A DNA stretch of 25,570 nucleotides from a virus. Of the stretch, positions 7,477 to 17,135 are shown one piece after another. The notes under the pieces are model-generated. The model had not been told where the DNA came from. It worked only from the letters and a program-made list of their open reading frames with translations, and did no database searches. Position numbers and translations under genes: made by a program. Within the stretch, counting starts at the first letter, position 1, and every line of letters begins with the position of its first letter. The DNA lies in IMG/VR virus record IMGVR_UViG_3300009154_000248, positions 1 through 25,570 of that record; one strand, given 5' to 3'.

Positions 7477-7483
7477 TTCCTTA
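7477..7483 (-). promoter_or_regulatory. Ribosome binding site of the gp55 gene
   Basis: TAAGGAA on the minus strand, six bases before the ATG at 7470, fixes this start. Confidence 0.6.
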
Positions 7484-7511
7484 TTTTAGTTGTTTGCTTT
7501 GTTGCCTGGAG

Positions 7512-7540
7512 ATTATAAAGTGCGCCTATTATGATGCCTA
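7512..7540 (-). promoter_or_regulatory. Putative sigma70-type promoter for gp55-gp47-gp46
   Basis: On the minus strand a perfect -10 (TATAAT, 7517-7512) lies exactly 17 bases from a 4-of-6 -35 match (TAGGCA, 7540-7535). This is the spacing preferred by the host housekeeping polymerase. The start point would fall around 7505, leaving a leader of roughly 35 bases before gp55. The -35 shares bases 7539-7540 with the late promoter reading the other way. Confidence 0.55.
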
Positions 7541-7546
7541 TAAATA
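7539..7546 (+). promoter_or_regulatory. T4-type late promoter for the baseplate operon
   Basis: TATAAATA is an exact match to the T4 late-promoter consensus recognised by gp55-programmed polymerase. It stands 59 bases before the first baseplate gene (7606), in the only sizeable intergenic gap of this half of the window, with the sigma factor gene itself on the other side. Late promoters need no -35 element, which agrees with what is seen. Confidence 0.85.
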
Positions 7547-7605
7547 TTGTTATAGTATACTGAATTTTATATGAAAAAACAACCTATTAATAAACGGATT
7601 TAACA

Positions 7606-8487
7606 ATGGGAATATTAGACACAGCAGGCAAAGTTTTAGGTGTTATCGGAGGGGTTAATAAAGTTATTTCTTCCAATCCCACTTTAAATCGTTTGTTTGG
7701 AGCAGGATTAACCAAAGGTGCAGAAGTATCAGATCAATTAAACTCTAAAGCCACGTGGACTGTAAGAAATGGACAAACAGATTTTAGAGTTAAAGTTACT
7801 TTACCATCAGAAAGTGATTTAAATGAAATATTTTTTGGAGGATCGAGACAACAATTTAAAAATAATAGACAAAAATCTCCCAACAATGTACTTTGGCCTC
7901 TAGCTGCCGAGGGTGGAGTTATATTTCCGTTAACTCCGAGTATTATTATTCAACATGCTGCCAGTTACAATGCCATGGCATTGACCCACAGCAATTATCC
8001 TTTCTATGCATACGGTCATAGTGAGGTACCATCATTCACAGTAACTGGAGAATTTCCTGTACAAAATCAAGAAGATGCTCAATATTGGGTAGCCATGTTA
8101 CATTTCTTTAGATCAGTAACCAAAATGTTTTTTGGAGGAGCCAACGATGCTCTAAAAGGTAATCCGCCACCAATCCTACAGTTAAACGGATATGGAAATT
8201 ATGTATTCAATAATGTGCCTGTGGTGGTAACAAACTTTAACGTAGACATGAGAGCCGATGTAGATTATATATGTACTACGCAAAAAACCGATCAAACATC
8301 ATTGTCACAAATGGAACCAATGATCAACGTTATGGATGATAAAAATAGTACATGGGCACCAGCATTGAGCACAGTAACTTTACAATTACAACCGGTGTAT
8401 TCTAGAGAGTCTATTAAGAAATTTAATATGAGAGATTTTGTTAATGGTCGTCTTAACGGTGGAAGCAAAGAAGTAGGATTTATCTAA
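7606..8487 (+). CDS. Baseplate tail-tube cap/initiator-like protein (gp48- or gp54-like)
   Basis: This 293-residue protein is the first gene of the late baseplate run. The N-terminal ~40 residues are small and glycine-rich; the body is a beta-rich virion-type sequence with VIFPLTPSIIIQHAASYNAM, SFTVTGEFPV and a C-terminal YSRESIKKFNMRDFVNG. In T4, gp48 and gp54 have tail-tube-like folds and complete the baseplate centre so that tube assembly can begin. The position directly before a gp53-like gene and gp5 follows the order seen in T4-like cyanophages, where this gene is usually called gp48. I infer the role mainly from that order and the general character of the sequence, and cannot decide between gp48 and gp54. 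Its stop overlaps the next ATG by one base. Confidence 0.6.
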   Translation: MGILDTAGKVLGVIGGVNKVISSNPTLNRLFGAGLTKGAEVSDQLNSKATWTVRNGQTDFRVKVTLPSESDLNEIFFGGSRQQFKNNRQKSPNNVLWPLAAEGGVIFPLTPSIIIQHAASYNAMALTHSNYPFYAYGHSEVPSFTVTGEFPVQNQEDAQYWVAMLHFFRSVTKMFFGGANDALKGNPPPILQLNGYGNYVFNNVPVVVTNFNVDMRADVDYICTTQKTDQTSLSQMEPMINVMDDKNSTWAPALSTVTLQLQPVYSRESIKKFNMRDFVNGRLNGGSKEVGFI

Positions 8488-8786
8488 TGGCCAAATATAG
8501 CAATACCTCTCCATATTTCACAACTAGCGAAAATAATATCAGTCTAGATTTCTTAAGTCCTAGAACTATAACTGCTGAAAACGACGATATGTCTTACACC
8601 ATTGATAGAACTTACGCTTATAGACCAGATTTATTATCTTATGACTTGTATGGTACGCCACGATTATGGTGGGTATTTGCTCAAAGAAATCCAGATGTAA
8701 TCGAAGACCCAATTTATGATTTCTATCCAGGTAAAGTAATTCAATTACCTAAACTCAGCAATCTTAAAAATGATTTAGGCATATAA
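8487..8786 (+). CDS. 53: gp53-like baseplate wedge protein
   Basis: This small 99-residue protein contains a LysM-like pattern: YRPDLLSYDLYGTPRLWWVFA, then NPDVIEDPI and YDFYPGKVIQLPK. The DLYGTP...WW...NP....P....G..I.LP layout is that of T4 gp53-family wedge proteins, and phages use it to clamp the wedge to the hub. It is shorter than T4 gp53 (196 residues) and keeps only the LysM-like part with a short N-terminus, as in cyanophage versions. It overlaps the preceding gene by one base and is followed by the next after two bases. Confidence 0.75.
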   Translation: MAKYSNTSPYFTTSENNISLDFLSPRTITAENDDMSYTIDRTYAYRPDLLSYDLYGTPRLWWVFAQRNPDVIEDPIYDFYPGKVIQLPKLSNLKNDLGI

Positions 8787-8788
8787 AA

Positions 8789-10903
8789 ATGGCCAACGAT
8801 TCAGCTTATAACGGTAAAATTTTAAAATCTTCGTCTAATAATTATAAACCATTACCCAACGAATTGGACAAATATGTTTCTTATAATGCTATATGGACTC
8901 TATCTGCTCTCTATAAAGAAGAATTAAAAGATCCAAAATTAATAACAAAAGGTAGACCACATGATATTATTGCTAAATCTGGAGGCATAGGCAGAGATGG
9001 AAATTTTTCTGATTTTAATAAATCTGATATAAGTGTAGGCAAGACTTTAAACACAGAGCGTAAATCAGACAAAATTTTAAGAAGAGGACACGATATATTC
9101 TTTGAAAGAGTAGTGATAGATGCCACCAATAGTCCTAATGCACAGAGAAAAATGATGAATTTTAATAAAATAGAAATAGAAATGACAGAACCATTTGGAG
9201 TAACTTTATTTGATAAACTTCGTGCAGCAGCTTTTAATTGTGGTTTTCGCGATCATGCAGATGCTCCTTTTCTATTAACATTAGATTTCAAAGGATATAA
9301 TGATAAAGGTGGCCTAGAAACCGGAATAACCACTCGATATCTACCTATAAAAATCACCAATGCAGAAATGAATATAGATCAAGGAGGAACAAGATACAGT
9401 TTAACCGCAGTACCATGGACAGAATTTGCAATGACAGATAGATTTTTATACACTAGAGGAACCAGTGGAGGATTAGTAGCAAAAGTCGTTGGAGAGGCAA
9501 AAGCATTTTTGAAAACAGAATATGGTGCTACTTTGCAAGATGCTCTAAGTATATTAGCAAAAAATTTAAATCAACAACAAGACATAGAGATTGATAAAAA
9601 AATAAGAGAAAAGAAAGATATTTATATAATTAAATGCGATAAGTTAGGTTCTCTTACAGCTAATTCATCAGCCAATTGGAATCTTAATTCTAAAGACGCT
9701 AGGTTTAGAGTCACTGTTAGACCTAATATGAGCATAGCTAAAATAATAACAGATTTACTAGTATCATCAGATGGTTTTAGAAATATAGAAAAAATAGTAG
9801 ACAAATACTGGAAAGATTTAGCAGCAACAGAATCATCTAAAGAAAATCAAATGGAATCACAAGGACAAGGAGACACGCCTGATCCCATGGTACCGTGGTT
9901 TAAAATTAAGACTTCTATATATCCTAATGATGGAGGAGATCCAGATGGCAATAATCAAACTGGAGGATGGGATAGTATTAGAAAAATGGACAGTAAAGTT
10001 ATAGTATTTGAAGTAATACCCTATCAAGTTCATGTGATGAATTTCACAGTGCCTGGTCTTAGTGCCAGTAAATTATGGGGTAAGAGTGTGAAGAAAGCCT
10101 ACAAATATATCTATACTGGAGAGAACACTCAAATTATGGATTTAAAAATTAATTACAAATATGGATATTTTCAAGCTAGATTATTAGACGGATCAAGAGC
10201 TGAAGCAGCAAGTAAAAAAAATGTTAAAGATTTATCTCTATCAGAAATTGTTTTAAGATATGGTAATAAAAGTATAGATTTTCCCGAAAAGTTATTGCCT
10301 TTAAGAAGCGAACCCACTACAGTAAAATCTGAAGATGCTGCAACCGACGATGGAGCGCCTAGAACCATGGCAGATGATTTTCTTGAGTATCTCACAAATC
10401 CTCTAGCCGACATGGTTAATGTAGAGATGACCATACTGGGAGATCCTGCTTTTATAGGACAAGAATCTTATTTGCCTATAGAAGCAAAAAAAACAGCAAC
10501 AGCTGGAGGTACAGGGCAGCAGATAGAACAGGTAGCACAATTTAAAGGCAAACAGTGGGATGACGAATTAAAATGTTTCAATTATGACGAATCAGAAGCA
10601 TTTATTACATTAACTTTTAAATTCCCTACAGATATTAATGAGAAAAAAGGTGTTATGGATTTTCAGAGTTTAGAGGATACACAATTTACTGGATTATATA
10701 AAGTAGTAAGAGTAGAGAGTATGTTTGAAGGTGGTAAATTCTTGCAAACATTACATATGGTAAGATACAATAATCAAGGTCAAGAAATTAGTGTAGTAGA
10801 TGCTCTTAAACAGATAGATAATATGAAAGAAGCTGCCAACAGAGGAGTAACGTGGGAATCAGATGCACTGGGAAATATTACAACCGGAGGACCAGCAGCA
10901 TAA
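8789..10903 (+). CDS. Large virion structural protein, probable baseplate hub component
   Basis: This 704-residue protein has no signal peptide and no catalytic motif that I can see. Marine T4-like phages keep a structural protein of this size between gp53 and gp5. The sequence is beta-rich with charged linkers: an N-terminal part ending in KIEIEMTEPFGVTLFDKLR, a middle with YLPIKITNAEMNID, an acidic glycine-rich stretch around residues 345-390, and a C-terminal part with LTFKFPTDINEKKG and FTGLYKVVRVES. The position next to gp5, with no separate gp27 gene in the window, makes a gp27-like hub role likely; this is inference from gene order. Seventeen bases separate it from gp5. Confidence 0.6.
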   Translation: MANDSAYNGKILKSSSNNYKPLPNELDKYVSYNAIWTLSALYKEELKDPKLITKGRPHDIIAKSGGIGRDGNFSDFNKSDISVGKTLNTERKSDKILRRGHDIFFERVVIDATNSPNAQRKMMNFNKIEIEMTEPFGVTLFDKLRAAAFNCGFRDHADAPFLLTLDFKGYNDKGGLETGITTRYLPIKITNAEMNIDQGGTRYSLTAVPWTEFAMTDRFLYTRGTSGGLVAKVVGEAKAFLKTEYGATLQDALSILAKNLNQQQDIEIDKKIREKKDIYIIKCDKLGSLTANSSANWNLNSKDARFRVTVRPNMSIAKIITDLLVSSDGFRNIEKIVDKYWKDLAATESSKENQMESQGQGDTPDPMVPWFKIKTSIYPNDGGDPDGNNQTGGWDSIRKMDSKVIVFEVIPYQVHVMNFTVPGLSASKLWGKSVKKAYKYIYTGENTQIMDLKINYKYGYFQARLLDGSRAEAASKKNVKDLSLSEIVLRYGNKSIDFPEKLLPLRSEPTTVKSEDAATDDGAPRTMADDFLEYLTNPLADMVNVEMTILGDPAFIGQESYLPIEAKKTATAGGTGQQIEQVAQFKGKQWDDELKCFNYDESEAFITLTFKFPTDINEKKGVMDFQSLEDTQFTGLYKVVRVESMFEGGKFLQTLHMVRYNNQGQEISVVDALKQIDNMKEAANRGVTWESDALGNITTGGPAA

Positions 10904-10919
10904 CAAAGGTTAACAAAAT

Positions 10920-13199
10920 ATGGTATCATACGGAGACACATCAACACCCAATAGACAGAATAGGGAAACATCTTATACAGAGATCAATCCCGGTCCTTAT
11001 ATTGGCATAGTTAAAGACAATGTAGACCCTGCTAAAATGGGAGGCCTTAGAGTCTTAATTCCTAGTTTATCAGGCACAGACGAAGGCCCTGCAGGTAGTC
11101 TTTATGAAGTAAAATATCTTACTCCTTTTTATGGAGCAAAAAGTCCCAATGCATTATCAGGAACAAACAACTCTGATATAGGAGATTATACAGCCAGTCA
11201 ACATTCTTATGGTATGTGGATGGTACCACCAGATATTGACACAAGAGTATTGGTTATATTTGTAGAAGGCAAAGTATCTCAAGGATTTTGGTTCGGTTGT
11301 GTACAAGAACCATATGTCAATCATATGATACCGGGTTTAGCAGCTTCCAAAGACACTGTGGGAGAAACTTCTTCGGAAGACACCACAGCAGATCTTAAAA
11401 AAGATATCTACGGAACAGACGTTGTTCCAGCTGGAGAAGTTAATAGAAAAATATTCAGTTATGCAAGCAGTCTAGGAGGCACAGATAGACTTAGAAAACC
11501 TATACATCCTTTTGCAGAAACATTAAGAAAACAAGGATTAAGCCAAGACACAGTGCGAGGAACTACCACAAGTTCTGCACGTAGAGAGAGTCCTAGCGCT
11601 GTATTCGGTATTAGCACACCAGGCAGAACCGATGCCGGAGCTAAAAAAGCAAAATTAGGACCTACAGATGCAGCATCAGATACAGCCGTGGTTAGAAATG
11701 CTGGACACACTTTTGTTATGGACGACGGAGATGTTAATGGTGATAACCAACTCGTAAGATTAAGAACCAGTTCTGGACATCAATTATTAATGCATGACAC
11801 CAAAGGTGTGGTATATCTTGCTAATGGATCAGGCAATGTATGGATGGAATTTGCTGCAGATGGCACAGTGGACATATATTCTAAATTAGGATACAATCTA
11901 AGATCGGGAGGAGATATTAATTTCCATTCTGAAGGCGATATTAATATGTACGCTAACAGAAATATTAAAATTAAAGCCAATCAGCATCTAGGAGAAGATC
12001 TTTACGATAGAACAATTAAAGGTTTTATCAGTATAGATGGATCTGTAATCAATCAAATAGCAAGTAGACACATCAATGTCACAGCAGAACAAGGAAATTA
12101 TAATCTTCGCACCGGTATGAGCATATATTCACAAGCAGCCGGAGGACAACAAATACATCAAGCAGCAGGACAAGTGCATCTAGTAGGTAGCCAAGTACAT
12201 TTTAATAGTATACCAGCAGATCCGTATCTTCTTCAACCATTGCAAAGAACAGGATTCAATCAACCACACGGAACAGGCACAGCAGAAATACAAGTACCAG
12301 ATGTAACTCCATCTTTAAAAGGCAGTGTTGGTGTACTACAAGTAGACACACAAATACTAGGCATGAGTGGTATGCGAGTACCTACTCATGAACCATGGAC
12401 ATGGCATTCAGATAATTTTGTAAAATTTCCAACAGGTGGTAAAATAGAAGACAGTAATACTCCAGGTACCTTAGGATATGTAGCACAACAAAATAGATTA
12501 AATGAAAATACAGTTATTAAATTAGGACAGTATGAATCTGATTTATCAGATTATATTAAAAAAACAGTACCAAGTACCACAGATATTACCGCGGTACAAA
12601 AAGCCACAGACGAATTTACAAAAAAATATTCAACTACATATAATCTTCCTACTTCAGGACCTTTTACAATTAATCCATTACAAACAGGAGTCAGCGATGT
12701 ATCACAAAGATTGGTTAGAAATATAACTGGACAATCAAATAATACTTCTGATTTATTTAAAAATCAAATATTTGTAAATCAAAGTGGAGTATTGTACACA
12801 GTGGGAGATCTTAATAGATCGATCAGCAGTTTAGGAAATAATTTTACAGGACAACTTACAGCGAATGTTAAAAATTATGCTACTACCACAGTAGGAGGAA
12901 TAATCAACAGACAGATCGCTAATACCACAAGAGATGTTGCAGGTCGAATATTTGGCAATGCAGGAGATGCTGTGTATACAGATTATGGAAGTGGTTTTAT
13001 AGATGGTACAGTTCCAGGATTAGGAAATTCATACTTTTCAGACAGTATAAATATTGCTACAGATAGTTATGCAAACGTTATAGGTGGAGAATACACATCA
13101 TTCACAGATGTAACCAGCGTACTATCAGGAGGATTTGAAGATCCAGTTGGAATAATGGCAGAGAGTGTGTCAAGTTTCTTTGGAGGAGGATTTTTTTAA
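10920..13199 (+). CDS. 5: gp5-like baseplate hub and cell-puncturing needle, without lysozyme domain
   Basis: This 759-residue protein starts with the gp5 OB-fold (about residues 20-130: GPYIGIVKDN, DPAKMGGLRVLIP, FVEGKVSQGFWFG). From about residue 255 to 430 it has the beta-helical needle repeats (HQLLMHDTKG, NVWMEFAADG, INFHSEGDINMYA, NIKIKA). In T4 a lysozyme domain lies between these two; here only a ~120-residue low-complexity linker rich in Ser, Thr and charged residues is found, without a lysozyme catalytic pattern. A further ~330 residues, rich in Asn, Thr and Ser, extend the C-terminus beyond the needle, with no known domain seen. The protein pierces the outer membrane as the trimeric tip of the tail. 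The start at 10920 has a weak AAAGG upstream. Confidence 0.88.
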   Translation: MVSYGDTSTPNRQNRETSYTEINPGPYIGIVKDNVDPAKMGGLRVLIPSLSGTDEGPAGSLYEVKYLTPFYGAKSPNALSGTNNSDIGDYTASQHSYGMWMVPPDIDTRVLVIFVEGKVSQGFWFGCVQEPYVNHMIPGLAASKDTVGETSSEDTTADLKKDIYGTDVVPAGEVNRKIFSYASSLGGTDRLRKPIHPFAETLRKQGLSQDTVRGTTTSSARRESPSAVFGISTPGRTDAGAKKAKLGPTDAASDTAVVRNAGHTFVMDDGDVNGDNQLVRLRTSSGHQLLMHDTKGVVYLANGSGNVWMEFAADGTVDIYSKLGYNLRSGGDINFHSEGDINMYANRNIKIKANQHLGEDLYDRTIKGFISIDGSVINQIASRHINVTAEQGNYNLRTGMSIYSQAAGGQQIHQAAGQVHLVGSQVHFNSIPADPYLLQPLQRTGFNQPHGTGTAEIQVPDVTPSLKGSVGVLQVDTQILGMSGMRVPTHEPWTWHSDNFVKFPTGGKIEDSNTPGTLGYVAQQNRLNENTVIKLGQYESDLSDYIKKTVPSTTDITAVQKATDEFTKKYSTTYNLPTSGPFTINPLQTGVSDVSQRLVRNITGQSNNTSDLFKNQIFVNQSGVLYTVGDLNRSISSLGNNFTGQLTANVKNYATTTVGGIINRQIANTTRDVAGRIFGNAGDAVYTDYGSGFIDGTVPGLGNSYFSDSINIATDSYANVIGGEYTSFTDVTSVLSGGFEDPVGIMAESVSSFFGGGFF

Positions 13200-13202
13200 A
13201 TT

Positions 13203-13610
13203 ATGGCATACGAAGATAAAAATAGTAATAGCAATTTAAGACAAGTATTCAAAGGGTTTAGCTCACGAGCGGATCAAACCAATTTTAGATTATACGACTT
13301 TGAATTGATCAAACAGGATCTTATCAATAGATTAAGTGTGAGAAAAGGTGAACGAGTAGAAAATCCAGAATTTGGCACTATAATATACGATGCCATATTT
13401 GAACCTCTTACTAATGCTCTAAAACAAGCCATAGCCGATGATATCACACAGAATTTAAATGCAGATCCTAGAATTAGCACATCAGATATAACAGTGAGTG
13501 AAACCGAAGGTGGTATTAGTGTGCAGGCTACTATAACCTATGTGCCCTATAATATTACCGAGAAATTAACATTTTCATTCGACGAAAACTCTCTTTTACG
13601 CCTGTCTTAA
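13203..13610 (+). CDS. 25: gp25-like baseplate wedge protein
   Basis: This 135-residue protein is of the GPW/gp25 family. It shows the basic N-terminal region, LINRLSVRKGER, the ENPEFGT...YDAIFEPLT core, and the C-terminal strand pair ending KLTFSFDE. In T4 (132 residues) gp25 joins gp6 and gp53 at the wedge core and starts sheath assembly. It lies three bases after gp5 and 43 bases before gp6, the usual order in T4-like phages. Length and motifs are complete. Confidence 0.92.
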   Translation: MAYEDKNSNSNLRQVFKGFSSRADQTNFRLYDFELIKQDLINRLSVRKGERVENPEFGTIIYDAIFEPLTNALKQAIADDITQNLNADPRISTSDITVSETEGGISVQATITYVPYNITEKLTFSFDENSLLRLS

Positions 13611-13630
13611 TCTACGCACTTAATAATATC

Positions 13631-13638
13631 CATAAATA
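13631..13638 (+). promoter_or_regulatory. Possible secondary late promoter before gp6
   Basis: CATAAATA, one base away from the T4 late consensus, lies in the 43-base gap between gp25 and gp6. Its start point would leave a leader of only about ten bases before the gp6 ATG at 13654, so its usefulness is doubtful. Confidence 0.3.
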
Positions 13639-13653
13639 TCCGTGTATTAAACT

Positions 13654-16600
13654 ATGGCCACCACTGATAGACAAAACCGATTGCTAGTAGCCGAAGATTG
13701 GCGTAAAATCTATACCAGTTTCCAACAGGCAGATTTTAAATCATACGATTTTGAGACACTAAGAAGGACCATGATTGCCTATCTTAGAGAAAATTACCCA
13801 GATGATTTCAATGATTTTGTTGAGAGTTCAGAATACATTGCTCTTATTGATCTTATTGCTTATATTGCTCAAAGTTTAAGTTTCAGAGTGGATTTAAATG
13901 CTAGAGAAAATTTCCTAGAGACTGCTGCTAGAAGAAACAGTATTCTAAGATTGGCACGATTAATCAATTACAATGCCAAAAGAAATCTTCCAGCCACAGG
14001 ACTTTTAAAATTTACATCAATATCTACCACACAAGATGTCAGAGACAGCAGCGGCAACAGTCTAGCAAATCTTACAATATCATGGAACGATCCTACCAAT
14101 GCTAATTCTAGAGAGCAGTTTATTAATATATTAAATTCTGCCACGGTTAGCGGACAAAAATTTGGAAAACCTAGAGAATCCAACAACATAGGAGGCATTA
14201 ATACAGAAACTTACACAGTTAATTCTAACAACACAGATGTACCAATGTTCACATTCACCAGAGGAGTGAGTGGTATAGCAAGAAATTTTGAAATAGTACC
14301 AGCCACAATATCTAATTCAGAATCTATCTATGAACAATCACCAATACCAGGCACTGGTTTCAGTTACTTGTATAGAAACGACGGAGCAGGAGATTCCAGT
14401 CCTAATACAGGATTTTTTGTTCTACTAAAACAAGGATCATTAGCCAATTACGAATTTTCAATAACTCAACCCACTACGAATTACATCCAATCGATTAATG
14501 TTAACAATATTAATAATACCGATGTATGGTTATATAAATTGGATGATTTTGGACAGATAGAAAAAGCATGGACCAAAGTACCCGACCTTAGCGGCAATAA
14601 TGTTATCTATAACAGTTTATCATCTGATGTAAGAGATATCTACAATGTTGTAACAAAGAATAATGATGCAATAGATCTTGTGTTCGGAGATGGTAACTTC
14701 TCTAATATACCATCTGGTAGATTTAGAGTTTATTATAGAACCAGTGCTAATTCTAATTTTTCAATTCAACCTGCAGACATGCAAGGTATATCATTCGGTA
14801 TTGCTTACACAGATGCCAATGGATCTCAACAAACTTTAACTATTACAGCATCTTTACAACAGAGTATCTATAATGCTGCTGCCACAGAGAGTAATGATAG
14901 TATTAAAACCAAAGCACCACAAGTGTATTATTCTCAAAATAGAATGATCACAGCAGAAGATTATAACGTAGTACCTCTATCAGCATCACAGGAAATTATT
15001 AAAATAAAATCAGTGAATAGAAGTGCCAGCGGTATCAGTAGATCCAAAGAAATTATAGATCCTACAGGTGCTTACAGTAATGTATCAGTATTTGCAGATG
15101 ATGGAATACTTTACAGAGAAGAAGTTTCTCCAGCGTTCACATTTACATTTACAAATAGAAATGAAATATTGGATATAATCAATCGATTAGTAGAACCAAA
15201 ATTAACAAAATCTTATTCTAGACAATTTTATTATCTCAAATATGGTAGTAAAGATCTTAGCACATTAGCAGCTAACTGGGTCAGCACCACAACAGGAACC
15301 AATGCAAATACAGGATATTTTACAGCAGGCGGACCATTAGCAGTGGGAGATTTTGCAACCAGCAATTTAAAATATGCTATACCCGGATCTATAATAAAAT
15401 TTACATCACCAGATTCAAGAGAATTCTTAAACGGAAAATTAGTAACTGCAGGCACAGGACTTGCTCAAGATAGACAATGGAGTAAAATTGCTGCAGTAGT
15501 AGGAGATGGCGCTAATAATGGAGCAGGTAATTTAGAAACAGGAGTAGGACCAATCACATTAAATGATACAGTGCCAGCAGATGCTGTATTATCATCGGTT
15601 ATTCCAAAATTTGCAACAGTGTTTGATACTGCTTTAAAAATTGATCTACAAGATAGAATAGAAGTTTATGAAGAATTTGGTCTTAGATATGATGAAGAAA
15701 ATTCAGAATGGAAAGTAATAACAGCAGCTAATTTAGATTATTCTAAAGAATTTTCTTTAATGGATGCAGGAGATACAACCAATAGTAATTTAGATGCCAG
15801 CTGGTGGTTCAAGTTCACCAATGATGGCAACACATACACAGTGACTTATAGAGCTTTAGATTATATTTTTGAATCAGTGGGAGATAATAAATTTCATTTT
15901 GATACCGAAGAAAGAATATATGATTATACCACAGGAAGATCGGTTAAAGACACAGTAAGAATACTAAAAAGTAACACCGTGCCTAGCACAGGATTAGGTA
16001 TAGGTTATCCAATTGATTGGCAGATTGTGGACACAGTGGAAGAAGCAGATGGCTATCAAGATAATAGAAAAGTCAAAGTAGGATTCTATGATAGCGACGA
16101 CGATGGTGTAGTAGACAATCCAGATATTTTTGATATAGTAGTAGAACCAGACACAAATATTACAACAAAATTTGTTTTCTTTGAAAAATATATCAGTTAT
16201 GATAACATAGAAAGATACCGACCTTATTCTGCTACTAATTTTGTTGTTGCAGCAACAGAATCTGCTATAACATTACCAGGTGCTTATGAGAATGGACAAT
16301 TATTTTATTTTTACACAGACGATATTGTTAAAATATATGATAGCGAAACAATAACATTAACTACCACAACAGATTATTATGCTAGAAGAGGTAGAAGCGA
16401 TATAGAATTCCACTATCGTCACAATGCAGGACAAGGTACTAGAATAGACCCTTCTCAAACCAATATCATTGATATCTATATGTTGGAAAGATCCTATGAT
16501 CAATTATACAGAACATGGTTGGCTGAAGGAGGAGAAGAACCACAATCATCTACATCGGATCAGTTAAGAATTTCTTATTCGGGAGTATTAAATCCATTGA

Positions 16601-17133
16601 AAGGATTGTCAGATCAAATAGTCTATCATCCGGTAAAATACAAAATATTATTTGGTTCTAGAGCAGAAGAACAATTTCAAGCTACATTTAAAGTGGTAAA
16701 AAATTCTTTAACCAATGTTACAAATGCAGTAATCAAAACTCGAGTTATACAGGCTATAAATGAATTTTTTGCTCTAAATAATTTTGACTTTGGAGATACT
16801 TTTTATTTTACAGAATTAGCCACTTACATACACAACGAATTAGCACCATATCTATTAACAGTGGTCATAGTGCCTAATCAACACGAACAGTCATTTGGAT
16901 CATTATTCCAAATTAGTGGTGCTGCAGATGAGATTTTTATCAGTGGAGCGACCGTGGATGATGTTGTGATCATTGATGCTATAGGTGCCAATCAGTTGGC
17001 AGCCAGTGGCACAGTTGTAACCAGTACTACTGGAACAACTACCAGCAATAGGTCAACATCAGCAGTATCATCGGTCACTACAGGAAAAGCTGGATCAAGA
17101 TCCAACACAGGCAGTAGCGGAACGGGATACTAA
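13654..17133 (+). CDS. 6: gp6-like baseplate wedge protein, enlarged
   Basis: This 1159-residue protein has the gp6/J-family N-terminus: WRKIYTSFQQADFKSYDFETLR, then IALIDLIAYIAQSLSFRVDLNARENFLETA with RRNSILRLARLINY, which is very characteristic. The family forms the dimeric wedge ring around the hub and holds gp25 and gp53. T4 gp6 has 660 residues; this one has some 500 more, spread over beta-rich central sections (about residues 180-900), while the C-terminal region near 1000-1100 (KNSLTNVTNAVIKTRVIQAI..F..NNFDFGDTFYFTEL) again looks like the gp6 core. The last ~40 residues are a Ser/Thr/Gly tail of low complexity. It is directly followed by the giant gp7-like gene after two bases. Confidence 0.85.
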   Translation: MATTDRQNRLLVAEDWRKIYTSFQQADFKSYDFETLRRTMIAYLRENYPDDFNDFVESSEYIALIDLIAYIAQSLSFRVDLNARENFLETAARRNSILRLARLINYNAKRNLPATGLLKFTSISTTQDVRDSSGNSLANLTISWNDPTNANSREQFINILNSATVSGQKFGKPRESNNIGGINTETYTVNSNNTDVPMFTFTRGVSGIARNFEIVPATISNSESIYEQSPIPGTGFSYLYRNDGAGDSSPNTGFFVLLKQGSLANYEFSITQPTTNYIQSINVNNINNTDVWLYKLDDFGQIEKAWTKVPDLSGNNVIYNSLSSDVRDIYNVVTKNNDAIDLVFGDGNFSNIPSGRFRVYYRTSANSNFSIQPADMQGISFGIAYTDANGSQQTLTITASLQQSIYNAAATESNDSIKTKAPQVYYSQNRMITAEDYNVVPLSASQEIIKIKSVNRSASGISRSKEIIDPTGAYSNVSVFADDGILYREEVSPAFTFTFTNRNEILDIINRLVEPKLTKSYSRQFYYLKYGSKDLSTLAANWVSTTTGTNANTGYFTAGGPLAVGDFATSNLKYAIPGSIIKFTSPDSREFLNGKLVTAGTGLAQDRQWSKIAAVVGDGANNGAGNLETGVGPITLNDTVPADAVLSSVIPKFATVFDTALKIDLQDRIEVYEEFGLRYDEENSEWKVITAANLDYSKEFSLMDAGDTTNSNLDASWWFKFTNDGNTYTVTYRALDYIFESVGDNKFHFDTEERIYDYTTGRSVKDTVRILKSNTVPSTGLGIGYPIDWQIVDTVEEADGYQDNRKVKVGFYDSDDDGVVDNPDIFDIVVEPDTNITTKFVFFEKYISYDNIERYRPYSATNFVVAATESAITLPGAYENGQLFYFYTDDIVKIYDSETITLTTTTDYYARRGRSDIEFHYRHNAGQGTRIDPSQTNIIDIYMLERSYDQLYRTWLAEGGEEPQSSTSDQLRISYSGVLNPLKGLSDQIVYHPVKYKILFGSRAEEQFQATFKVVKNSLTNVTNAVIKTRVIQAINEFFALNNFDFGDTFYFTELATYIHNELAPYLLTVVIVPNQHEQSFGSLFQISGAADEIFISGATVDDVVIIDAIGANQLAASGTVVTSTTGTTTSNRSTSAVSSVTTGKAGSRSNTGSSGTGY

Positions 17134-17135
17134 AA

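Noticed and set aside
12532-12726. Plus-strand open frame of 64 codons inside gp5
   Set aside because: Out-of-frame shadow in an AT-rich region; rich in Gln and Lys by composition only.
10920-13199. Lysozyme domain in gp5
   Set aside because: The region between OB fold and needle is too short and has no catalytic Glu/Asp pattern of T4 lysozyme.
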